Assembly: GCF_002153655.1 (NCBI RefSeq)
Contig: NZ_JOPJ01000006.1
Location: 186,001 to 250,000 of the forward strand
Source of the DNA: Acetobacter okinawensis
Lineage (GTDB): Bacteria; Pseudomonadota; Alphaproteobacteria; Acetobacterales; Acetobacteraceae
Length of the DNA stretch: 64,000 nucleotides
Direction: 5' to 3'
Shown: positions 1-9,813 of the stretch, one piece after another
Layout of the letters: each line of letters starts with the position of its first letter
Position numbering within the stretch: the first letter of the stretch is position 1
The notes under the pieces: generated by a model
What the model was told of the DNA's origin: nothing
What the model saw: only the letters and a program-made list of their open reading frames with translations
Database searches by the model: none
Program-made: the position numbers and the translations under genes

Positions 1-869
1 ACAAACCCGCCGGGCACGGTAATGGGGTTGGAGACAGCGCCAACACCAACGGGCATCTGCCGCACAATATCGACCACGCTGGGGTCGAGTTCGTCTTCCT
101 GCACCCAGCCCATGGAGCCGCCGTCAAGCGCTGTCTGGCTCTGGGAGAACTGGGCCGCAACAATGGGGAAGGGCGCTCCCTTGTGCAGTTCCTCAATAAC
201 CGTGTTGGTAAAGGCCAACTCGTCTTCCGCGTGGCGTGGGTCATCCACCTTGACGAAAATTTCGCTGATTTCGTATTCCGTCCGGCCTTCTTCGCGCTTC
301 AGGGCTGCCTGACGCTGGGCAATATCGCCAGCGGCCACACGGGAGCGGGGGCCAAGCTCCTGCCGTAGAACCTGAACCCAGCCGATCTGCACCCGCAACT
401 GGTCAATGAGCGTGGTGAGCGAGACGCCATCCTGCGCAAGGTGGCTGCGTAGAGTTCCCTCGGGCATGCCATTGCGTTTTTCAATATTCCCGATGGCAGC
501 GGCAATCTGTTCGGGCGCAATGTTGATGTGGCGGCTCAGAATTTCCTGCGTGCGCAGTTTTTCGTCAATCATCTGGCGAATGATCTGTGGGCGCAGGCGG
601 GCCATCAGATCATCGGAGACAGGCAGCCCCGTGGAGAGGGCAAACAGCTTGCCACGGTTGTCCACGTCCCTTTTGGTCAGGGGAATGCTGTTTACCACCG
701 CCACGATCATGTCGTCGGGTTCGGGCTGCGTCTGGGCGGGTGTTGCGGGTTTGCCAGATGGTGTGTGGTGGTGTGTAGCCGCCAGTGCCGCATGGGGCGC
801 GGCCGCGCAGAGTGGCAGAGCCAGCGCGGTAAGGGAACAACAAGCCAGTGTTAAGGAGCGCAGACGCAT
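1..869 (-). CDS. surA: Periplasmic chaperone/peptidyl-prolyl isomerase SurA, C-terminal part outside window
   Basis: SurA escorts unfolded outer-membrane proteins through the periplasm. The reading frame starts at an ATG at 867-869 and is open to the window edge, so about 289 codons are visible and the C-terminus is missing. The first ~30 residues form a signal peptide (Arg-containing start, Leu/Ala core, AALA-A end). Residues ~52-190 look like the SurA N-terminal chaperone domain (VNSIPLTKRDVDNR, then QIIRQMIDEKLRTQEI). From ~198 a parvulin domain begins (YEISEIFV), with the hallmark GGSMGW near residue 255. It is the fourth gene of lptF-lptG-lptD-surA. In related genomes pdxA and rsmA usually follow, which would lie beyond the window. 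Identity is confident; length and isomerase activity cannot be judged. Confidence 0.9.
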   Translation of the reverse strand, partial: MRLRSLTLACCSLTALALPLCAAAPHAALAATHHHTPSGKPATPAQTQPEPDDMIVAVVNSIPLTKRDVDNRGKLFALSTGLPVSDDLMARLRPQIIRQMIDEKLRTQEILSRHINIAPEQIAAAIGNIEKRNGMPEGTLRSHLAQDGVSLTTLIDQLRVQIGWVQVLRQELGPRSRVAAGDIAQRQAALKREEGRTEYEISEIFVKVDDPRHAEDELAFTNTVIEELHKGAPFPIVAAQFSQSQTALDGGSMGWVQEDELDPSVVDIVRQMPVGVGAVSNPITVPGGF

Positions 870-950
870 ACGGAACGGTCTTTCAGCTTTCTGCCATATC
901 AGAACGATCTGTTGGTGATACCGGAGATGACACTATTTTTGAAGCAGTTC

Positions 951-3287
951 TTACTTGAGACCAAAAGCCCCCAGCGTTTTAAGGCTTACCGTGACAAGGT
1001 AGGTCGAGTTACGCTGCTGCCCGCCAACGTACGTGTATTGCTTGAGGTACATGATGTCGATGCCAAAGCAGTCGTTGCTGTACCCCACATCCCCCCCGAC
1101 CGAGACAAAGGTCTTGCGTGACAGACTGCGCCGCGAAAAGGCGGAGGCATACCAGTTCCGCCAGTCCACCGAGGCGCCGCCGCTGAGCTCACTGGTTTGC
1201 TGCGTGTAGAGCTGGGTAGGGGAATAGGCGCGGTAATTGGTGGCAAAGTAATAATACGGGGTAACGGGTTCATAGACATAACCACCACGAATATGGAAAT
1301 GCGGCACACCAGCACTGAAAAGCGCATCACCAAAATTGATTTTGGTTGTGTGCGGGTCCAGCCGCATGCGGGCGGTAAAGTCAAAATACTGGGTGGGAAT
1401 AAAGCGCGCCCGTGCCACAATGTCGGAAGCATGGTGGTCAAGCCCCGAGTTGGGGACCCTGTCGCGGGTGATGTGTTCTTGAAAACTTTCCCCCGCCAGC
1501 AGGTCCACGACATGGCCGTCCCATGTCCAGTTGGCGTGAATGCCTACGTTGCCGCGCAACCCGCCATCCAGCCGGTCAGTGCCCTGATAGCGGTTGAGGG
1601 AAAAGAGCGTGCTATCGGTAAATTCGTAAGCCAGACTGTCTTCATTCGGGATCAGATCATTGACCCCTGCACCGGTGTTGGGGGCATAAATACCCTGCAC
1701 AATCGGTTCGATCAGTTGCGTACCCCGACCGTGCATAAAGCTTCGCACAAACGGCCAGTTGGTTTTAAGGGCAATGGTCGGTAGTACCTGCCCGCTGACC
1801 ACCGTATGCATCGCATTGTAGTAGGTTGGCTGCTGGTAGAGCTTGTTGGCGCGGTAAATCATTGAATCCAGCCGCAGGGTCAGCAGGAACTGCTGGCCCA
1901 TTTTGGTATGGAAGGGTCGGTTCCAGTTAAGCTGGAGCTCCCCGCGCTGGTCGGAAACCCCATTGTCACGCCTGAGGTTGAAGTCTGTTGTGTCCACACT
2001 CAGCCGACCGCCCAGAATATCGGGCTGTCCGGTAAAGCTGTAGGTGTAACGGGGCAGAACAAAAGGCAGGTCCGTATTGTGGATAACGCCCTGGTTCAGG
2101 CCCTGATAGTACTGCGCGTCCAGGCGGCTGTAAGCGCCAGTGCCAAAACCTTCAAGATAAGCGTTGGAGGCAAGCACGTCCGACCCGTAACCCGGCACAC
2201 GGTAGTCGCGCATGTAGTTGGCGGAGCTTGCAAGCTGGATGTTGGCCCCACCGCGCCAGTACCGGTTGATGGAGAAGTCACCGCTGGCAAAAATATGGCC
2301 CTGCAAACCGTGGCTGGTGCTCCCGCTGTCTACGGGCTGGCCAAAGTTGTTGGTGTAGTTCTGGCCGCGCAGGGTGTCATAGGCAACGCCTCCGCGGATG
2401 TTCAACTGGCCAAAGTTCAGGCGGTTGCGGTAAAGGCCGGTGATCTGCGGTGCCGTCCGGGTGGCAAACAGCCCCTGCACGCTCAGGTCAGACTGTTCGT
2501 TGATGACCCAGTAATAGGGGATTGTAATATAGGTGCCCAGGTAGCGGTCATGCGGGGTGATGCCGGGCATGAGAAAACCGCTGCGCCGTTTGGCCGAAGG
2601 GTCCGTCATGGAAAAATAGGGGAAGTAAATGACCGGGATACCCAGAATATCCAGATAGGCGTCACGGAAATCTATCTTCTGGTGTTCAACGTCCTGCGTC
2701 GCGTTAAAGGCACGGAACTGCCAGAAGGGGGGCCGAGTTTTATCTTTTTCACAGATTTCGCAGGCGGTGTAGACGACGCGGCTCAGCTCATTGATCTTGC
2801 CGCCAGTGCGGCGCATGCCATTGGCTGCCAGCTTGGCGTTGTCCGGCATGGTGGAGTTGACATGGAGCATGATGCCATCCTTCATGCCGCCTGTCAGTTC
2901 AGCATAATGGGCATAAACGACCGATCCGTCGGGTTGGACAGTTGCCACATTGCCCCGTGCGGCAATAACGCCCGTATCCCTGTCATAGACAATTTTGTCG
3001 GCCCGCATGACATGGTCGCCCTGCCAGACCTGTACGTTACCTGTCCATGTTACGGTATGCTCGACATCGTTGTAATCGACCTTGTCGGCCTGAAAGGTTG
3101 CCGGATCATCGGGGGAGGATGAGCGACCCGTATTGATGTGCATGGTCTGGGGTCTGAACTGGGCAAACGCCACCTTGGGTTGGCTGACCACCAGACATGC
3201 CGCAACGCTCCCCAGCGCAGTTGCTGCGCTAAGGGCGGAGCGGCGGTGCAGCAAGGTGCTGCAAAAAGGCCGGAGCGCCAGGATCAA
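951..3287 (-). CDS. lptD: LPS-assembly protein LptD
   Basis: This is the outer-membrane barrel that inserts lipopolysaccharide into the outer leaflet. The product is 778 aa, with a signal peptide of ~42 residues ending AFA-Q, an OstA/LptA-like jellyroll at ~60-170 (ADKVDY, GNVQVW, ADKIVYDRDTG) and a long C-terminal barrel. A CEIC motif near 175, followed by a PPFWQ segment, is the usual alphaproteobacterial pattern; only one further mature Cys (NDCFG) is seen near the end. The start is unusual: a TTG at 3285-3287 directly follows the lptG stop in the same frame, so no upstream start is possible. A GGAGGA ribosome site lies 7 nt upstream, inside the lptG end. A later TTG (residue 11) is the alternative. 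It is co-transcribed with lptF, lptG and surA. Confidence 0.93.
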   Translation of the reverse strand: MILALRPFCSTLLHRRSALSAATALGSVAACLVVSQPKVAFAQFRPQTMHINTGRSSSPDDPATFQADKVDYNDVEHTVTWTGNVQVWQGDHVMRADKIVYDRDTGVIAARGNVATVQPDGSVVYAHYAELTGGMKDGIMLHVNSTMPDNAKLAANGMRRTGGKINELSRVVYTACEICEKDKTRPPFWQFRAFNATQDVEHQKIDFRDAYLDILGIPVIYFPYFSMTDPSAKRRSGFLMPGITPHDRYLGTYITIPYYWVINEQSDLSVQGLFATRTAPQITGLYRNRLNFGQLNIRGGVAYDTLRGQNYTNNFGQPVDSGSTSHGLQGHIFASGDFSINRYWRGGANIQLASSANYMRDYRVPGYGSDVLASNAYLEGFGTGAYSRLDAQYYQGLNQGVIHNTDLPFVLPRYTYSFTGQPDILGGRLSVDTTDFNLRRDNGVSDQRGELQLNWNRPFHTKMGQQFLLTLRLDSMIYRANKLYQQPTYYNAMHTVVSGQVLPTIALKTNWPFVRSFMHGRGTQLIEPIVQGIYAPNTGAGVNDLIPNEDSLAYEFTDSTLFSLNRYQGTDRLDGGLRGNVGIHANWTWDGHVVDLLAGESFQEHITRDRVPNSGLDHHASDIVARARFIPTQYFDFTARMRLDPHTTKINFGDALFSAGVPHFHIRGGYVYEPVTPYYYFATNYRAYSPTQLYTQQTSELSGGASVDWRNWYASAFSRRSLSRKTFVSVGGDVGYSNDCFGIDIMYLKQYTYVGGQQRNSTYLVTVSLKTLGAFGLK

Positions 3288-4400
3288 TCAGCCATCCTCC
3301 AGATGAAGAAGTAGTGCAACAGCAAGGCAGAGCCCGGCAAGGGTGGGCGCCCAGGCAGCCAGAATGGGGGGGAGTGCTCCTGACTTTCCAAACTGCTCGG
3401 CGACTTTGGATATGGTGAAAAGCAGAAAACCCGCCATAACGCCAGACCCAACCATTTTGGCGACCCCACCCCGGCGCGACGGACGCATGGAAAAGCCGGC
3501 GGAAACCAGCGCCATGGTGCCTGCCAGTATGGGCAGCGCCAGAAGGGACTGAAAGTGAATACGGTGGCGTATGGACGAAAAACCCGAATGTTCCAACAGT
3601 CTTATAAAGCCGGGTAATGTCCAGACAGAAAATGCGTCGGGTGATGCAAAACTTTCCTGCACCCGTTCAAAGGTCAGGGTTGTTGGCAGCACGAGCGTGC
3701 CAACGGGTTGCAGAATGCTGTTTGGCTTGGCAACGGTTGCATGATGCAACATCCACGCATGGGTTTTGAGAAAGCCATCCGGAGATTCGATTCGCATAAT
3801 CAGCCGATTTTCATGGTCCAGCCTGAAAACACTGACATTGCGGATGTGGAGTTGCCCGTCTTCTACTTTCACATCCCCCGCGTGCAGCATGGCCACGCCA
3901 TGGGGGTCATATTGGGTATCTGCCTGCCGGAGCCATAGGGCGCCGCCAAAAAGGCTGAGTGGCCCTCCATCGGAGCGCAGGTACTGTTGGTCCAACTCCT
4001 CCGCGCGGTGGTACATGGCGGAGGAGAGGGGGGAGATCAGGCAGGTTGCAATTGTGCCAATAAGAATGGCGCAGGCAAGGGGGGCTGCAAGGAACTGCCA
4101 GGCAGAAATACCCGCCGCACGGGCGACAATCAGCTCGGATGAGCGGGTCAGGCGCCAGAAGCACACAATCCCCCCCAGCAAAATGCCAAAAGGCAGGATT
4201 TCCATAGTAAAATAGGGAATGTGCAGCCCTGCGATTTCGGTCACAATATTGGTGGACACATTGGGCCGGGTAGCAACCCGGCGGACCAGATCAATAAAGT
4301 CGAACAGGCAGACAACCCCTGTGAGCGAGGCGATCATGGCCAGTACAGACAGGACGAACTGCCGCGCAATATAGCGCGAGAGGGTCATGGCAATACTCAT
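3288..4400 (-). CDS. lptG: LPS export ABC transporter permease LptG
   Basis: LptG is one half of the inner-membrane permease that, with LptF and the LptB ATPase, extracts LPS and pushes it along the LptC-A-D bridge. The protein has 370 aa, normal for the YjgP/YjgQ family. It has an N-terminal transmembrane segment after SRYIARQF, the family segment GGIVCFWRLTRSSELIVARAAGIS near residue 85, a periplasmic jellyroll in the middle and three C-terminal transmembrane helices ending LLLHLEDG. It lies 16 nt after lptF, and its TGA stop touches the lptD start, so the three are very likely one transcript. No lptB or lptC is present in the window. Confidence 0.93.
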   Translation of the reverse strand: MSIAMTLSRYIARQFVLSVLAMIASLTGVVCLFDFIDLVRRVATRPNVSTNIVTEIAGLHIPYFTMEILPFGILLGGIVCFWRLTRSSELIVARAAGISAWQFLAAPLACAILIGTIATCLISPLSSAMYHRAEELDQQYLRSDGGPLSLFGGALWLRQADTQYDPHGVAMLHAGDVKVEDGQLHIRNVSVFRLDHENRLIMRIESPDGFLKTHAWMLHHATVAKPNSILQPVGTLVLPTTLTFERVQESFASPDAFSVWTLPGFIRLLEHSGFSSIRHRIHFQSLLALPILAGTMALVSAGFSMRPSRRGGVAKMVGSGVMAGFLLFTISKVAEQFGKSGALPPILAAWAPTLAGLCLAVALLLHLEDG

Positions 4401-4416
4401 GCGGGCGTGCGTCCTC

Positions 4417-5565
4417 TCATGCCTGTTGGCGCAAGCGCAGGAGTATTTTTATTTCTGGCGCGAACAGCAGGTACGAGCAGACCAGCCCCGGCAGAATGGC
4501 CAGTAGGGGAATAAGGGGAATAAGGCTGACATTGCGGCCAGCCAGATTTTGCACCAGCAGCGTAAGGGCCAGCAGCCCCACAACACTCAATATGGCCACA
4601 AGCGGGCGTGTGATGCCGCCATGGCGGGAGAACCCCCCGCTCAGCACGGCAAACAGGCCGACCATGGCAAAAGAGAAGCATGTCAGCGGTGATGTCAGCC
4701 TACGCCAGCCTTCTACAATGAACTTTCCCCTGTCGCGCGCAGCCACTTCATCCGGGTCGGGGGAGAGTAGCTCGCTTACCGACATTTCGGCCGAATCACG
4801 GGCACGCTGGCTTTCCTGATGTGCAGTTGCAAGGTCCATGGTATCCTGTTGGAACACAAGCATGTTCAACCGGCCTGTTTTGCGGTCAATGACCTGCCGT
4901 GAGCCATCATAAAGCACGACGCGCGGAATATCATCGACGGTAATCATATTGCCATGGTTTGCCAGAATTGTGGCGTGGCTGTCTGGCTGCCGGTCATCTT
5001 CTACCATAATCCCCCATAAAATCCCGTTCTGGTCGCGCGAGCGGATGTACACGGTCATGGTGTCGGAGACTTTGGTAAAAACACCTTCTTGCAGCATGAA
5101 GGCCGCCATTTTGTTCCGTATCTGGAGCTCATACTGGCGGAATGCGTGATAGGAGGAGGGGACAATCCACATATTCAGAACGAATACGGTCAATGCCGAC
5201 AAAACTGCACAGATTAGCCCCGGCCGGGCCAGCGCAAGGGGGGAAAGACCGGAGGCCCGCATGACTGTCAGTTCACGGTCGCCTGCCAGCCGCAGGTAAA
5301 TGAACAGGCAGACCGCAAAGGTTGTAATGGGCATGACAACCGCCACAAAGGACGGCACCAGCAGGCTGGTCAGGCTGATGAACACCCGCAGCGATAACCC
5401 CCGGTCCACGACCAGAGAGACAAAGTGGAGTGACTGCATCAGCCAGATAAGTGCCGCCAGCCCCCCCGTTGTGGCCACCAGTGCAATGAGCAGCTGGTGC
5501 AGCACATAACGGTCCAGCGTTATAAGGCGGCGCATGGGCCACAGGAGAGGGAAGCGGACAGTCAT
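4417..5565 (-). CDS. lptF: LPS export ABC transporter permease LptF
   Basis: LptF is the partner permease of LptG in the LptB2FG LPS extractor. The product is 382 aa with the typical YjgP/YjgQ layout: a first transmembrane helix after LDRYVLHQLL, the coupling-helix region GDRELTVMRASGLSPLALARPG near residue 95, a periplasmic domain with NKMAAFMLQEGVFTKVSDTMTVY, and three C-terminal helices. ATG at 5565 is used here; the Met at residue 11 (MRRLITLDRY) is an equally reasonable start and would better match the usual N-terminus. It is the first gene of the lptF-lptG-lptD-surA run; the 91-bp gap to the porin upstream should contain the promoter. Confidence 0.92.
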   Translation of the reverse strand: MTVRFPLLWPMRRLITLDRYVLHQLLIALVATTGGLAALIWLMQSLHFVSLVVDRGLSLRVFISLTSLLVPSFVAVVMPITTFAVCLFIYLRLAGDRELTVMRASGLSPLALARPGLICAVLSALTVFVLNMWIVPSSYHAFRQYELQIRNKMAAFMLQEGVFTKVSDTMTVYIRSRDQNGILWGIMVEDDRQPDSHATILANHGNMITVDDIPRVVLYDGSRQVIDRKTGRLNMLVFQQDTMDLATAHQESQRARDSAEMSVSELLSPDPDEVAARDRGKFIVEGWRRLTSPLTCFSFAMVGLFAVLSGGFSRHGGITRPLVAILSVVGLLALTLLVQNLAGRNVSLIPLIPLLAILPGLVCSYLLFAPEIKILLRLRQQA

Positions 5566-5656
5566 GGTTCGCTTATCTACCTCCGAGATGCCAGAGGCAA
5601 CTGTTCCGTTTGTTATCCCGATGTAAAATAGGAATTACAAACGGTTTTAAGCCAGA

Positions 5657-7363
5657 CTAGAACATCAGCATCACACCGCCGGATGCGGTATTGTCGCTTT
5701 CCTTCCCGCCGCCATGCGCGGCTGAGGAGGTATGGGAGTATTCCCCGATCACGGTCAGCCAGTCGGTCATCTGGTAGTACGCGGCCCCGACTTCGGACTG
5801 GTTGCGGCGCACCAGCCCTGCCGAGCCCAGAGCACTTTCCGCCGCCGTGTTCTCGCCCCCGGCAAGGTACAGGTTGCTTACCCCATAGCTGCCAACCAGA
5901 CGGAATTTTTTGGTAATATGGTAAGCGCCCTGCACGTAGTAGCCTTCCGAGCTACGTTTGCGACCGTTGGCGGCAACGCCATCAAAGAACAGGCCGGTCG
6001 TACCCAGCCCGCTGCCCCGGTAGTAATAGGCAACACCTTCGAGTGGGCCGTAGGTGAGCTTGGTGCCAATATCGCCCGCTTCCACCATGGCGCCGTGGTG
6101 CTGGTCTTCGCCCAGCAGTGTGCTGCCATCGGGGCGCGTGCTGTTAAGCCCCTGCATGTGCTGGATCAGGAAGCTGGCCCAGATGTGGACCTGCAGGTCA
6201 GATACCGAAAAATCATACACGGCGCGGCCCTGCACCATGGGGGAGGAATGCTGGCTGGCACCTGCGGAATACTGGCTGGGCGTTTTGGCGGCAGTGGGGT
6301 TGGTGGCATCGGCATAGCCGAATTCATCCAGCGGCTGGAAAATACCCACAGACCCCTGAAAGCCCCCCAGCTTGGGTGAGGTATAGGAAATCTGCGGAAT
6401 CCAGTCTGCGTACACATAGCCCACGCCAATACGACCAAGCGAGGTATTGCCCGGCGCGGAGTTGCTGCCTGTGGAGCCCACGCTCAGCAGGGTTGCGTCG
6501 TTCATGATCGCGTCGCTGGCGAACAGCGCCAGATCACGACCGATCTTGAATGTCCCCATGTCCTTGTTGCCAAACGTCATGTAAACCTGACGCAGGTCAA
6601 TGCCTGCTGTGCCAAGCCCGACCGGGCTGCCACCAGAGTTGGCGTTAAAGGCGGCGGGTTTTGCGTTGTCCAGCCCCGGATACATGCCCAGCACGGCGGA
6701 AATATCCATCCCCTGCTGTACGGTGTTCATTTTCAGCACGAACCCGGCGGGGAGCAGCCCGTTCCGCACAGCCGATGAATCAAAACCCGACGAGCCGGAG
6801 GAAACACCACCCGCAATGGGGCGGCCGCCAGCAGGGCTGTTATAGGTGTAAAAACCGTTCACAAAACCGGAGAGGTTAATGTCAATGGGGCCAGCCTTGA
6901 AGGTCAGCCCTTTGCCCGGCACATATTTGGCGACACGGACAAAATTGCCGCTGTTCAGGGCGTTGGCGGCTTCCTGCGCGGAGCGGGCGCTGGCTTCTGC
7001 GCGGGTGGCGGCGTCCTCTGCGCGCAAGGAGACATCGTTTGCTTCCGCTCCCGCATCAAAGCGGATGCCCGGTTCATAGCCAGCCTGTGCACCATGCCCA
7101 GCATGGGCGACGGCGGTACGGGTGCCACTGGTGGCACCACGGACGGCGTGGGTTGCATGGGGTTCGGCTGCAAGGGCAGCATGGTGGACATGCTTGGCCA
7201 GCAGCGTGTCGTATTCATGCCGGGTCAGGCTGCCTTTGGCACGCAGGACATCCAGAAGATCCGCGTAATCATCCGCGTAGGCGGGGGCCCAGAGCAGATG
7301 CGGCATCCCGGCAACTGATGCCGCCATGACAGTAGCCAACAGTGCCTTTTTTCCCGACGCCAT
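5657..7363 (-). CDS. Outer-membrane porin
   Basis: The 568-aa product is predicted to be a large outer-membrane beta-barrel porin for small solutes. It has a signal peptide (residues ~1-30, ending AYA-D), then a short helical segment (YADLLDVLRAKGSLTRHEYDTLL) resembling the N-terminal motif of DcaP-like or carbohydrate porins. An Ala-rich stretch at ~105-145 (RAEDAATRAEASARSAQEAA) may form a trimeric coiled coil. From ~155 onward there are alternating beta-strand sequences (LSGFVNGFYTYNSP, TFKIGRDLALFAS). The final residue is Phe, the usual signal for barrel assembly. It stands alone, with a long AT-rich upstream region. The substrate cannot be read from sequence. Confidence 0.85.
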   Translation of the reverse strand: MASGKKALLATVMAASVAGMPHLLWAPAYADDYADLLDVLRAKGSLTRHEYDTLLAKHVHHAALAAEPHATHAVRGATSGTRTAVAHAGHGAQAGYEPGIRFDAGAEANDVSLRAEDAATRAEASARSAQEAANALNSGNFVRVAKYVPGKGLTFKAGPIDINLSGFVNGFYTYNSPAGGRPIAGGVSSGSSGFDSSAVRNGLLPAGFVLKMNTVQQGMDISAVLGMYPGLDNAKPAAFNANSGGSPVGLGTAGIDLRQVYMTFGNKDMGTFKIGRDLALFASDAIMNDATLLSVGSTGSNSAPGNTSLGRIGVGYVYADWIPQISYTSPKLGGFQGSVGIFQPLDEFGYADATNPTAAKTPSQYSAGASQHSSPMVQGRAVYDFSVSDLQVHIWASFLIQHMQGLNSTRPDGSTLLGEDQHHGAMVEAGDIGTKLTYGPLEGVAYYYRGSGLGTTGLFFDGVAANGRKRSSEGYYVQGAYHITKKFRLVGSYGVSNLYLAGGENTAAESALGSAGLVRRNQSEVGAAYYQMTDWLTVIGEYSHTSSAAHGGGKESDNTASGGVMLMF

Positions 7364-7980
7364 GATAATCTGTACTCCCTTGAATTCTTCTGTTCTCTGT
7401 GGAAGCCAAGGGTTGCTGTCGTCAATATGTGGATATGGGGGGCAAACCTGTGCACATACGCCCCCAGCTTTCGGCCATTTGCCGGGGTGGTTGGTGTATT
7501 GGAGCTGGTGGAGGGGGCGTGTGGTGTTTGTCTGTGTCGTGTATTCCGGTTGTTGATTTTAAAATAATTTAGTAATTTCAATACATTAAACGTGTTGTTG
7601 CCTGCGTGGTGGTGGCAAAATTCTGTGCAGGGCGCTGGTGTCTCAACGCGGGAGGAGCGATGCTGCGCAGGTGGGGCGTGTAAAAAACAGGGACAGCGTG
7701 GGTCCTTCAGGTTGCCAGTCATCACGTAGTTTTTATCGTTATAACAAAGAGTTCTGGTGCCCTGAAGGGGAGTGCAACGCAGCACGCATGCCCTTACACC
7801 CGGATTGACGGTGCGACATATCCGGCAAAAAGGGGGGATGTGCGCAGGGCCTATTGTGGGCGCAATGTTCCCTCATGTACAAACTTTGCTCTGGCAAGGC
7901 GGGGTATGCTGGCCCAGTATTGCCGCCCGCACAGATGTGTTGTGCGGGGCAGCAGAGCTTGGCGAATTTCAATACAGGGT
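7364..7980. other. Intergenic region between divergent porin and ABC exporter
   Basis: No gene was recognised in this 617-bp stretch. It contains an AT-rich island at about 7553-7590, well below the local GC level, which is the most likely place for the porin promoter and would imply a long 5' leader. An in-frame start for the ABC gene exists at 7840, but the added 47 residues do not resemble the family, so this region is left non-coding. Confidence 0.5.
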
Positions 7981-9813
7981 ATGTGCGTGGACGACCAACA
8001 GAACAAAGCCGTAGCGGACCAGCCTGTGGCCGCACATGTGACCGTACCCGACACGGAATTGCCCCGCTATGCGGGTAGCCCCGTACGCTTTTTGCTGCGG
8101 TACATGCGCGCCCGTCTGCTGGGGCATGCGCTGGTGTTTGGCGCCGTGACAGGGGCCATAAGCTGCATTGTGCTGTCCTCCTATGGTATTCGTCATCTGG
8201 TGGACCTGATGACCAGCCACACGGGCGCGTCCGCCGTATCTTCCGTATGGGCTGCCGTGGGGGTGCTGATCGGGCTGATCGTGGCGGACAACATATGCTG
8301 GCGTATTGCAGGCTGGTTTGCTGCACGCACGTTTGTCGCAGTTACGGGGGACATACGGCAGGACCTGTTCCGGTTCCTGACCGGGCATTCCCCCGCCTAT
8401 TTTGCAGACCGTATGCCCGCATCCCTTGCCGCACGCATAGCAACGGCAGGCAATGTCAGTTTTACCATTGAAAACATGCTGGCCTGGAACGTGTTGCCCC
8501 CAAGCCTGAATGTTCTGCTCTCTGTTGTGCTTATGCTGTCGGTCAGTTTGACCATGGGTGGTGCGACCGTACTGCTGGCTGGCGGGTTGTGCCTGATTAT
8601 GTTCCGCCTTGCACTCAGGGGGCGGCGCCTGCATGGGCATTACGCAGTGGCCGCCGCCGGGCTGGAGGGCGAGACACTGGACGTTATGGGCAATATTGCT
8701 CTGGTCCGCGCCTTTGGCATGCGCAACCGTGAGCGCCAGCGCTTTAACGCCCTGACCGAGCGCGAGATGGGGGAGCGGCTCAAGTCCTTGCGGTATATGG
8801 AGCAGCTACGCATGATCCATGCGGGCATGACTGCTGTGCTGACTGCTGGTCTGCTGGTCTGGGCGGTCCTACTGTGGCAGTGGCAGCAGGCCAGCGTGGG
8901 GCAGGTGGTCATGGTCATTACGCTTGGCTTTGCCATTCTGCACGGTACGCGCGACCTTGCCCTGGCGCTGGTGGAGACGATCCAGCACAATGCGCGCCTG
9001 TCCGAGGTGCTGTCCTCCCTTCTGGTCCCGCATGACATGCCTGACCCGCAGAGTGCGGCAGACCTGCCAAGCCCCGTGCGCGGCGATGTACGGTTTGGCG
9101 ATGTGACCTTTGCCTACCCCGGTGGGGAGCCTGTTCTGGCGCATTTTAACCTGCACATTACCGCAGGCAGCCGCGTGGGGCTGGTTGGGCGTTCGGGCTC
9201 TGGCAAAAGCACGGTGCTGGCCCTGTTGCAGCGTATGCGCTTTGTGCAATCTGGTTCCGTACTCATAGACGGGCAGGACATCCGGGACCTGACGGATGAC
9301 GCCCTGCGGGCCTGCCTGTCTGTTGTGCCGCAGGATGTCTCGCTCCTGCACCGTAGCGTTATGGAGAACATCCGCTATGGCCGCCCTGATGCCAGTGATG
9401 AGGCGGTAAGGGCTGCCGCGGCGGCTGCCGGGTGCGCCACGTTTATTGATGCACTGGCTGAAGGGTTTGAGACGATTGTAGGCGACCGGGGGGTCAAGCT
9501 TTCGGGCGGGCAGCGCCAGCGCATTGCCATTGCCCGTGCCTTTTTGCGCAATGCTCCCATTCTGGTGCTGGACGAGGCAACCAGCGCGCTGGATACCGAA
9601 AGCGAGGAGCACGTGCAGCGTGCCCTTGACCGGCTTATGGTCGGGCGCACGGTTATTGCCGTGGCGCACCGCCTGTCCACCTTACGAAATTTTGACAGAA
9701 TCGTTGTTATGCAGGATGGCAGAATTGCTGAGGATGGCTCTCCTGCGCAACTTGAGCAGCAGAACGGTCTCTACAGCCAGTTTCTGAACAGGCAAATGGC
9801 ACATGCGCAATGA
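7981..9813 (+). CDS. ABC exporter, fused membrane and ATPase domains
   Basis: This is a half-transporter of the type-1 exporter class (MsbA/multidrug/lipid family), expected to act as a dimer in the inner membrane. From the chosen ATG it has 610 aa. A six-helix transmembrane domain covers ~40-330. The ATPase domain starts near 363 with Walker A GRSGSGKST (~403), signature LSGGQRQR (~506), Walker B ILVLDEATSALD (~526) and H-loop AHRLST (~561), all intact. The frame is open back to 7840, but residues before 7981 are unrelated to the family. Its stop overlaps the start of the GntR-type regulator (ATGA), suggesting co-expression. The substrate is unknown; no periplasmic adaptor or outer-membrane channel is nearby. 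Confidence 0.88.
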   Translation: MCVDDQQNKAVADQPVAAHVTVPDTELPRYAGSPVRFLLRYMRARLLGHALVFGAVTGAISCIVLSSYGIRHLVDLMTSHTGASAVSSVWAAVGVLIGLIVADNICWRIAGWFAARTFVAVTGDIRQDLFRFLTGHSPAYFADRMPASLAARIATAGNVSFTIENMLAWNVLPPSLNVLLSVVLMLSVSLTMGGATVLLAGGLCLIMFRLALRGRRLHGHYAVAAAGLEGETLDVMGNIALVRAFGMRNRERQRFNALTEREMGERLKSLRYMEQLRMIHAGMTAVLTAGLLVWAVLLWQWQQASVGQVVMVITLGFAILHGTRDLALALVETIQHNARLSEVLSSLLVPHDMPDPQSAADLPSPVRGDVRFGDVTFAYPGGEPVLAHFNLHITAGSRVGLVGRSGSGKSTVLALLQRMRFVQSGSVLIDGQDIRDLTDDALRACLSVVPQDVSLLHRSVMENIRYGRPDASDEAVRAAAAAAGCATFIDALAEGFETIVGDRGVKLSGGQRQRIAIARAFLRNAPILVLDEATSALDTESEEHVQRALDRLMVGRTVIAVAHRLSTLRNFDRIVVMQDGRIAEDGSPAQLEQQNGLYSQFLNRQMAHAQ

